Assembly: GCA_911728435.2 (NCBI GenBank)
Contig: OU452200.1
Coordinates: 29,775,715 to 29,839,714 of the forward strand
Direction of reading: 5' to 3'
DNA: 64,000 bases
Source of the DNA: Apoderus coryli
Taxonomy: Eukaryota > Arthropoda > Insecta > Coleoptera > Attelabidae
Part shown: positions 58,201 through 64,000 of the stretch, piece by piece
Layout of the letters: every line of letters starts with the position of its first letter
Numbering within the stretch: position 1 is the stretch's first letter
Made by a program: the position numbers and the translations under genes
The notes under the pieces: model-generated
The model's input: the letters and a program-made list of their open reading frames with translations, nothing else
Databases searched by the model: none
Told to the model about the DNA's origin: nothing

Positions 58201-58609
58201 TCTAGTGATTATTGATGATTATCTTAAATATAAGGCGGGTGAGACACTCAATAAATTTTGATGTACGGTATACATTTTTCCTTCAAAATGTACACATTTT
58301 TAATAATCCAAGGTTATTATTATAACAGACGCAAGTTTTTAAAATATAATGATAGTAAGGAAATACACCTTCCACTTGCAAATAAGGCAAATATAAGAGA
58401 CTCACCTCGACACGATATTGCCTAACAAGTAATAACTCTCTGAGTAACAATTCCATATTGTTTTTGGTAAGGTAAACATAGCTAAGTTTTCGGTCAGATC
58501 CCATATACTTAACGATTTGGGAAAAGATATTCGCAGCCAAAGTCGCATCTTCGCCATGGAGAGTATAAAAATCCGATCGGTTGAAAAATCTGACTGTGGA
58601 GGATGGTTT
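49299..58609 (-). CDS. Msh2: DNA mismatch repair protein MSH2 (first short exon not found)
   Basis: MSH2 pairs with MSH6 (or MSH3 where present) to find base mismatches in the nucleus. Nine exons: 58609-58406, 58142-57026, 56936-56619, 56263-55981, 52460-52289, 51549-51458, 51394-51172, 49592-49500 and 49448-49299. They join to 2652 bases, 883 codons plus stop, all GT-AG and phase-consistent. Human MSH2 has 934 residues. The model starts at [20 protein letters not shown] (mismatch-binding domain I). It continues with [40 protein letters not shown] (lever), the clamp, [14 protein letters not shown], Walker [32 protein letters not shown], Walker B with signature [15 protein letters not shown] and FATHFHEI. 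About 30 N-terminal residues encoded upstream of 58611 were not identified. Walker A has Cys where MSH2 normally has Gly. Intron 4 (52461-55980) holds transposons. Confidence 0.96.
49593..51171. other. MSH2 intron 7
   Basis: No element with defined ends was seen. The frame at 50705-50893 is incidental. Confidence 0.5.
51550..52288. repeat. MSH2 intron 5 with a hammerhead-like retroelement tail
   Basis: 52013-52100 contains CTGATGA, an extra T, GGGAGT-GTAT-ACTCTC (6-bp stem) and GAAACATGTATGG. It then runs to TTGTGGAGTAGACGTCTTTC, the same tail that forms the perfect palindrome at 3206-3291. This is the best-paired copy of the motif in the window. Confidence 0.7.
52013..52050 (+). ncRNA. Hammerhead-ribozyme-like motif, best copy
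   Basis: CTGATGA (classical 5' core), one extra T, a 6-bp stem GGGAGT/ACTCTC (one G-U) with GTAT loop, then GAAAC (3' core). In a true hammerhead helix II starts directly after GA, so the added base needs explaining. The family resemblance to ribozymes of Penelope-like elements is an inference. Confidence 0.5.
52539..52917. mobile_element. Tc1-like MITE filled with a tandem repeat
   Basis: The ends ACACTCATGGACAAAAATAT and, reverse-complemented, ACACCCACGGACAAAAATAT form terminal inverted repeats of about 20 bp of the type seen on Tc1-like elements. The interior (52675-52895) is about 4.5 tandem copies of a 53-57-base unit with core TTAGGAATATTTACATTGAA and CTATCAAAATATTCGATAAA. Copies differ at several sites. 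It sits in MSH2 intron 4. Confidence 0.85.
52968..54505 (-). mobile_element. DNA transposon with 4-bp target duplication and AAAGCCGCATGT repeats
   Basis: The terminal inverted repeats start CTGCCCTGCTAAGGAAAAAG on the left and CTGCCCTGCTATGGAAGAAA on the right (reverse complement). Similarity continues for about 30 bases. TAAA flanks both ends (52964-52967, 54506-54509). Subterminal copies of AAAGCCGYATGTG occur in both orientations at about 52985, 53165, 53225, 54150, 54285 and 54480. The length is 1538 bp. The centre keeps broken coding sequence on the minus strand. The superfamily is unclear to me; piggyBac-like by the near-TTAA site, or another 4-bp group. Confidence 0.85.
53740..54077 (-). 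pseudogene. Coding remnant inside the 52968-54505 transposon
   Basis: Two overlapping minus frames, 54077-53889 and 53949-53746, together read [35 protein letters not shown], then after a frame shift [19 protein letters not shown]. The mix of charged residues and the smooth continuation across a single frame change suggest a decayed protein of the transposon. I do not recognise a catalytic motif in it. Confidence 0.45.
54361..54777 (-). other. Unassigned 138-codon frame crossing a transposon end
   Basis: The frame [20 protein letters not shown] ... [20 protein letters not shown] ... [20 protein letters not shown] runs across the right terminus of the 52968-54505 element. Its last 50 codons therefore belong to transposon sequence and the first 88 to the flank. 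The flank part may be a remnant of another element. It starts at the hammerhead-like motif 54808-54774. No family recognised. Confidence 0.3.
54774..54808 (-). ncRNA. Hammerhead-like motif (minus strand)
   Basis: The minus strand reads CTGAAGA, an extra A, GTCT, the loop AAATATAT, AGAC, AAAACGTTGG. The stem is perfect, but GAAAC is changed to AAAAC, which would remove a key core base. Confidence 0.35.
54880..55320. repeat. Old dispersed-repeat remnant with tRNA-like end
   Basis: The block AAGTCCCCTCAGAGGAAATA, GTGTGTCTGTATGAATTC, CGCTTCAACCAATTGAGC, TTTGGTAAATGAG, GGGGGAGTCCTAGGATG resembles a widespread arthropod repeat, but I cannot name it. At 55238-55305 the sequence GGCGTGCTCTTTGCGTGCAG and GTGTTCAAATTCCAGC look like the anticodon arm and B box of a decayed tRNA-like SINE head. 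There is no full cloverleaf. Confidence 0.35.
55330..55980. other. End of MSH2 intron 4, nothing recognised
   Basis: AT-rich sequence without supported features. The intron ends in a good donor/acceptor context at 55980 (GTAAGG on the minus strand). Confidence 0.5.
56264..56618. other. MSH2 intron 3
   Basis: A 355-bp intron on the minus strand between phase-1 exons. Only AT-rich sequence was seen. Confidence 0.5.
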
Positions 58610-58611
58610 CT

Positions 58612-59600
58612 GTAACAAAATATAGTAAGGTCAATCATGCAAACAAACTTGTTATAAAGTTAAGGTTTACTTTTTGTAATTGCCAATTTTTCACTTCAGT
58701 TGCTATTTGAGATTTAAGTTTATATAAATTTTCTTTATATAGCAAAAAAACTGAGCTTTTACTTTCGCTACTATTATCTACAACTTAGTTACTCGTCTAA
58801 TAAAGCATCGCAGAGCAACGTTTCATCTGGATGTTTTGCTTGTCATCATGTCGATCACTGAGGAGTAACTCTATTAGAAGGTGGGCAGAAAAGCGAAATT
58901 ATTGTAATATCCGTAATTGTATTTAGAATGAGAGATGTGGATGAGCTATTAAAGCCAGTGCGATATTCTGATCTCGACGTGCGTATTAAAATTGGAGTGC
59001 CAAATCGGCGACAGAGATGTGTGTCAGACTTGCACGATCATCAGGAAAACTTTACCTACCTAGGCAATATTGTATTAATAGTATTTGGAGTTTTTTTTTG
59101 TTATTGTTAATGTTGGATGATATTTTGTATTCCTGTAAATTTAATGAACTAATCTATCTATTTAAAATAAAAACTAGATATTGTAAGTTTTATTTAATTA
59201 CTTAATAAATAATGATTATATATGTAAATAAATAAACAAAAAGTTTTACACATGCCAATATATGTTTTCGCAATAATAAAAATTATGAATATAACTAAGT
59301 TCATATTTTCTCTGAACATCAGCAATAAAAATAAACATCATGTTGTGTATTATTATCGAAGTTTTATAATTATTAAGTGGACAAAACTAAAGAAAAAAAA
59401 TGGTATCAATATGTTATTATTAATGCTTCTTAAAACTGATGGTGAAATTTATTTCTATTTATATGCGTGAAGTATTTTGATATTCTCAGAACTAAAAATA
59501 AAAAAGCTTTCAAAATTATTATATATAGTGACATAAATCAGTAGTTTCAAAATTCTATTTTTTTTACTAATATTTTGACTAATAAAACAACGATACTTGA
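58612..59600. other. Region upstream of MSH2, nothing confirmed
   Basis: The first MSH2 exon and promoter should lie here or further right. I translated the minus strand to about 58900 and found no start codon followed by the conserved FF-x-x-LP-like end. The plus frame 58928-59110 (MRDVDELLKPVRYSDLDV and on) has no recognised family. Confidence 0.4.
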
Positions 59601-59624
59601 AAATAACTTCGACCATTAAATCTA

Positions 59625-59967
59625 CAGGGTGTTATACAAGCTCTATAACATTTGACATAATAATGTCACACTTGATCAATTAAGATGAAAATTTTTTGAC
59701 AGTTCTAACAACCAATCAAATTTTGTCATTTTGTGGCATATGAAACAATCATGTCAACATTACACTGAATATTTCCCTCATGTGTAAAAAATCCTATGAG
59801 ATGAGTGCAATTAGCGATTGATTACAGCGGTAACTGCACTGTAGAAACCGAAAGAGCACTGCGATAATTGCATTGTTTACGTATCCACGGTAATCTCATT
59901 GTGAATCCATTGGCCAAATCTCTATCCTTTTTGTGCAATTGTATATATTCTACATTTTCACAATAAA

Positions 59968-60008
<41 letters not shown>

Positions 60009-60010
60009 AT
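59625..60010. repeat. Repeat remnant with (TTA)n microsatellite
   Basis: CTACAGGGTGTTATACAAG (59624-59642) is again a Tc1/mariner-like end. GTGCAATTAGCGATTG...TTACAGCGGTAACTGCACTG follows, and a pure (ATT)n run of about 14 units occupies 59965-60008. Confidence 0.6.
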
Positions 60011-60475
60011 TAAAAATAAAATCAGTTTGACAAGTAAAGTCAAAAAATATTTTTAATTTTCGGACGTGATTCATTGGGAATTATAGAAAATAAAGTGATG
60101 GAAAGCGAACCAAAGAACACCAAACAAAACAGACAATACGTGTGGCGACAGTATTTGTATTCGGGAAATATTCCCCCGAATTACACTCGTGCATCATAAT
60201 AACCAGATAATTTTGCATTCGAGCGTGTTATCCTGGAAAAACTACATTCAGGCATTTTCATATTTTGTCAAGACTCCTCCAACTTCGGTGTCGGACTCTT
60301 TCTCCAAAATATGAAAATGCACTCATGCAGTTTTTAGACAACACGCTGTCATGTAAAATTATCGGTAATTTTGATGCACTTGTGCAATTACTTCCGATAA
60401 TTGCATTCAGTGCAATTACCAATCACTATGACAACACTATTAAGTTTGACAACTTCATTCCAAATAAATTTCAAA

Positions 60476-60637
60476 ATGTCACGTTTTGGCAATGTGAATG
60501 TTCAAAGTATAAATGCGCTAATCAAAGAAAAAATTCCCAGAAATACAACATACAGTCACAAATATATTTGGGGAATATTTATGGAATTTTGCTACGAACA
60601 AAAATTTTTCCAGCGAATATCCCTCGGACATTGACAA
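60476..60637 (+). pseudogene. Crypton-type tyrosine recombinase, N-terminal fragment
   Basis: MSRFGNVNVQSINALIKEKI, PRNTTYSHKYIWGIFMEFCY, then EQKF and a stop. The pattern SRFG-(x)n-I-N-LI-x-(K/D)KIP-NT-x-YS-x-x-W-G-F-x-(D/E)-(W/F)C is the start of KIAA1958/ZMYM-like Crypton recombinases. The catalytic R-H-R-Y half is missing. The flanks carry ATTTTCATATTTT...AAAATATGAAAAT (60256-60316) and TAATTTTATGACAAG...TGTCATAAAATTA (60648-60697), inverted repeats that may be element ends. Confidence 0.65.
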
Positions 60638-60715
60638 ATGCCTCATAATTTTATGACAAGTTTCTCAAGCTTGTTGCTTTCGATTGTCATAAAATTATCT
60701 CGTCTATTATCAATA

Positions 60716-61697
60716 GCTTCGTTCGCGGCCACGATTCTGAATTGGTTCTAGTTCTCTACGCTTGCGCAGTTTCGATTTCGGTGTTCGCGGTGAAAAAATT
60801 ATCGGACTACTAGTAATAGAATCAAACAGTTTGGCGTTCGCGGTGAAAAAAGAATCAGTTCATTACCGGTTCTGAATCGATTTTTCAGTTCTACGGACTG
60901 AGGAAGAACTGTTGGTTCTGACATGCGCAGTCTAGCTAACCAACAATTATACACTGGTTATATTTATTTATTGTTTATATGTTTTATCCTTGTAGGTATA
61001 TAAGAGCATTGTCTTTATAAAGACAATGCTAAGGGTTTTAGACAGTGTCAGTGACTACAAAGAAGAAGACATCCAAGAAAGAGTAGAATAGGGGTTGAAG
61101 GATTTTATTTTTTCAGGTAGATAGATCTGAGTATTATAAATAAAAGCAGAAATGTTTTGTGTCTGTTATTTTTGAGGTTTTACTTTTTATTTCTTATGAA
61201 ATATTTAGTGACCGTGACGTCCTGAAAAAATTAAAAACAACAAAAATAAAATAAGTTTTCAATTCAACAACGTTTCTTGGTTCCATTACATTATTAAAAT
61301 GTTATTAAAAATTAAAATGGGTTTGTTTTCTGTCATTATTTAAATGTTCACGATATTCTTTTTCACTAAATTGCGGGACAGTATCTTCATAATAGGGATA
61401 ATATTCGAATGAACTGGACTGAACAGTGATTAAAGATTGAACACGTCAACATAAAAATCGAAAATATAACTCAAATTTCTTCAAATGTCTGACTTTTATT
61501 AACAACTATTGCACGACAATAACAGAACATACAACGGAAAATTAAAATATTCCAGCATCCAGCTATGCGATTCTATTTTGGTTCTATTTTGCGTTCGTGG
61601 TGATTACAGTTATGAACGCATTTCGAACCGCGCCTGCGCTTTAAAACCAGTTCTGTGAGGTCACGATTCAGTTCAGAATCGTGGCCGCGAACGAAGC
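60716..61697. mobile_element. TIR element, TA target site
   Basis: It starts GCTTCGTTCGCGGCCACGAT and ends ATCGTGGCCGCGAACGAAGC, 20-bp exact inverted repeats that extend to about 27 (TTCTGAA). TA lies on both sides (60714-60715, 61698-61699). The length is 982 bp. GTTCGCGGTGAAAAAA is repeated twice near the left end (60783-60798 and 60837-60852). GC-rich ends in an AT-rich centre; no transposase. It separates the two Crypton fragments. Confidence 0.88.
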
Positions 61698-61699
61698 TA

Positions 61700-62049
61700 A
61701 TATCCTAGGGATATTACTACTGATAAATAAAAATGCCGGTTGACATTTCGTGTAACAAAATAAAATATGTAGTTATTTTTGTTACAAGTATCTAAAATGC
61801 AAAAACTTAATTTACCTAGTTAGGTACGTGTGACAAACACGATTTTTTGTCATAGACTCCCAAACTTTGGTAATACGCTTTTTACAATTCTTCAGAACGC
61901 TTAAATCTGCAAATTTTCCATAATTTTTGAAATCAAAATGGTATCATAGCAACAAATTTGTTTATTTGATAATTTTGTCATGTCATTCGAAATTTGGCAG
62001 AAAGTCACATAACTTTTAAAATGTTTCCAAATATATCATTGCTAATAAG
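61700..62049. other. No supported feature
   Basis: The gap between the TIR element and the second Crypton fragment is AT-rich without frames. Confidence 0.5.
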
Positions 62050-62160
62050 ACCAAAGAAATCGTGTTGGATTTACTTCCTGTGAAATCTCGTGACATTTAC
62101 TATAAAGAATATGATGCTTTTAATGAATGGAAAACACGAAAATGGTATACTCGTAAATGA
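62050..62160 (+). pseudogene. Crypton-type recombinase, second N-terminal fragment
   Basis: TKEIVLDLLPVKSRDIYYKE and YDAFNEWKTRK, then a stop at 62158-62160. A L-LP-x-KS-R-x-x-Y-x-x-Y-x-x-F-x-x-W motif is the N-terminal SAM-like (core-binding) helix pair of another KIAA1958/Crypton-type group. Right after it, bases reading VNEDVLLLLLQ and similar continue in another frame. It is a broken copy, not closely similar to 60476-60637. Confidence 0.65.
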
Positions 62161-62599
62161 AGATGTATTGCTACTCTTGCTGCAGATGTTGATTTTACAT
62201 CGCCGAAACGCCTGCGAGGTTGGAAGTAAAAATATTAATTATTACTATTCAACAAAAATAATTATTTAGGTCGTCCACAGTGGCGGAGGTTACATAGAAG
62301 ATTCTATTGAGAAAAAGAAGAAAGTTTGCAAATTGCTAATGGGGGAAAAGAATATCGTGACCACTTCCACGGATGTAAGCATTTGCTCGGCCTCCAGAAA
62401 GTAAATTTACCTGTCAATGCAAAAGCAGTTATTTGGTTTGCAGTTATTTATTAGTCGAATAATTATTAGATTACGTGGTAGCTTTTGATATTGTTAGTAT
62501 TAAAAGAATTATGAACGTTTTAAATTTATGTGATTTATTAATGTTTTTTGTTGAATTTAGACATTCTTTGGAATAGTCCGTAAAGATTGCCATTTTTTG

Positions 62600-63335
62600 G
62601 GAGCGTATGACAAAAAATTCATTTATTCACAACTGAAGAAAATGCAGTTATCGTGTTGTATATGGGTATTCCAATGGGAACGCCAGACAAGCAGCTTGAG
62701 AATCTCGACGGAGCTATCCAAATAGACTTGATAACTTGATAACCCTTCAATTATTGTTCAACGTATGTCTATATAGTAACCTTTATTCACCGAATTTTAA
62801 ATGGCGTATATTGAACAAAGAAATATTTCATCCGTTTCACCCCAAAATGTACAGGTGTTGCATGAATTTCGCTCATCATGTGGTCTGCTGAAGCGTGTTT
62901 TACTAGGGACGGCATGAATGATAATCATAATGAACATGTATGGGCGCAAAATACACATGCAATTAGACGAAGACGATTTCAGCAACGATTTAGTATCAAC
63001 CTTTGGGTGGCATTTTCAACAATAATAATAATAATAAATGATCGTTTAAATCCAAATATGTAGGTATAGACATTTCTTAGAAGACGACCATTTTAAGTTA
63101 ATTAATGGCGTATAACTTAATATTATTTAGAATATGGGATATCAACACGACAGTGCACCACGTAGAGGAAGGCAATTTACTGCCTGGTTAAATGAACATT
63201 TCCCAAGTAAATGGATCCAATAACATGGCCACCTTGTTCCCGCGATCTGAATCATCTGGATTTTTATTTATGTGGACATATGAAGCAGCTGGTCTACCAT
63301 GTTTAAATCAAGAGCTATCATCTATCAAAGTTTGT
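62600..63335 (+). pseudogene. Mariner-like transposase (DUF4817-type) pseudogene
   Basis: Fragments in family order: HTH start TTEENAVIVLYMGIP near 62630, FHPFHPK...MNFAHHV near 62830, then the first catalytic block EACFTRDGMNDNHNEHVWAQ with HAIRRRRFQQRFSINLWV (62887-63020). The second block follows as YQHDSAPRRGRQFTAWLNEH with FPSKWI (63132-63220), then WPPCSRDLNHLDFYLCGHMK (63225-63290). Catalytic Asp positions are partly kept, but there are several frame shifts. The middle is displaced by an insertion around 63020-63115 with (AAT)n. Confidence 0.85.
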
Positions 63336-63489
63336 CATGGAGCTTGTAGAACACCCTGTATACTGTAGATCGTCTCGCACACTTTATTACAAGATTCAGT
63401 TGGTACAGGAATTAATCGTTCATTTGGAGAATGGACCAAAGGAAACATTGTTATTGATCCACAATTTAAATTACTATTACAATAAGCAG

Positions 63490-63840
63490 AATTTCCCCAT
63501 TTGGAGTGATGATAATCCAAAAGCCATTATCGAAACACCATTTCATCCAGGAAAAGTCGTTTTTGTGGAATTTACGGGCGGGTGGAATCATTGATCCATA
63601 TGTTTTCAAAAATGATGATGGTGAGAACGTTACAGTTAACGGTGAACCATACAGAGACACGATTACTATTTCGTGCCTCAATTGGAAGTTATTAATGTTG
63701 CAGACATAATTTACTAAAAGAAACATTCCACGGACGATTCATTTCACAAAATAGACCTGTTAATTTTCCGACAAAAACGTATCAAGAAGCCTCAAAATTG
63801 GTCGTTCGCATAGGAACGTGTGCGTAAGCAAAAACCAATT
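63490..63840 (+). pseudogene. Second mariner-like transposase fragment
   Basis: WSDDNPKAIIETPFHPGKV, then in a new frame RAGGIIDPYVFKNDDGENVT with VNGEPYRDTIT, then FVPQLEVINVAD and KHSTDDSFHKIDLLIF. It resembles the segment between the first and second catalytic Asp of a mariner relative different from 5443-6395. It begins where the preceding pseudogene ends and is probably nested or adjacent. It is inactivated by frame shifts. Confidence 0.75.
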
Positions 63841-64000
63841 TAAAATGTCATATCGTTTAGGGTAAAACTTCTGCTTAGCACACAATTTTCAGAAACAAAG
63901 ATTAATTAATCCCACTGACTTTTTCTTAGTTGTAGAATAAAATTTTAATCATGTTTAAAATGAATGTTGGCTTTTTCTAACCCGTTCGCCCTTTCAAAGC
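63841..64000. other. Window end, nothing recognised
   Basis: AT-rich sequence. The mariner fragment's 3' end may extend here, but I cannot pair it with a terminal repeat. Confidence 0.5.

Noticed and set aside
58664..58860. First exon of MSH2 just upstream of 58609
   Set aside because: Minus-strand start codons there are followed by stops within a few codons, and the bases before the possible GTAAAC donor do not read like an MSH2 N-terminus.
59965..60008. Long minus-strand poly-Ile frame
   Set aside because: It is an (ATT)n microsatellite read as protein.
1..64000. CRISPR array, operons, ribosome binding sites or prokaryotic genes
   Set aside because: Direct repeats here are transposon- or minisatellite-like, genes have spliceosomal introns, and no prokaryotic gene is present.

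Overview
The window reads as a piece of a nuclear insect genome. It is AT-rich, its genes are split by GT-AG introns, and it is crowded with decayed Tc1/mariner, piggyBac, hAT, Crypton-like, non-LTR and LTR elements. The transposon mixture and the protein sequences suggest a beetle or another repeat-rich insect, but the order cannot be fixed from sequence alone. Nothing prokaryotic or viral dominates.

Layout. (1) 1-15.6 kb is gene-free repeat land. It holds a pogo-like transposase tail, an LTR with its polypurine tract, a perfect hairpin at 3206-3291, transposase and reverse-transcriptase fragments, a complete but dead mariner copy (5336-6502), two inverted copies of one GC-hairpin element (10045-10716 and 13052-14404, the second broken by a hAT MITE), and a polyadenylated retrocopy end. 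(2) 15638-16845 (+) is the large 3' exon of an SLC16-type monocarboxylate transporter. A phase-compatible alternative terminal exon lies 8.9 kb further on, at 25609-25646. (3) UFL1, the E3 ligase of the UFM1 pathway, runs leftward from 37878 to 27440 in six exons that join into one 766-codon reading frame. (4) FRA10AC1 (40101-41615, +) is followed after only 86 bp by an RIIa/IQ-motif protein gene (41702-49075, +, seven exons, 377 codons). (5) MSH2, the mismatch-repair ATPase, runs leftward from 58609 to 49299 in nine recognised exons. Its short N-terminal exon was not found. (6) 58.6-64 kb is again transposon debris, including two Crypton-type fragments and mariner-like pseudogenes.

The four fully or nearly fully modelled genes have clean splice sites and compatible phases, so the exon coordinates can be used directly. 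They are housekeeping genes (UFMylation, RNA processing/splicing, mismatch repair) plus one probable ciliary/sperm anchoring protein. They show no common pathway, and their closeness looks like ordinary gene packing.

The most interesting non-genic signal is a recurrent motif. It consists of CTGANGA, one extra base, a compensated stem-loop, then (C)GAAAC, and it occurs about eleven times on both strands. It looks like the hammerhead-ribozyme core known from Penelope-like retroelements. Several copies sit in tail-to-tail inverted dimers. A second point is a cysteine in the MSH2 Walker A loop (GPNMCGKST instead of GPNMGGKST).
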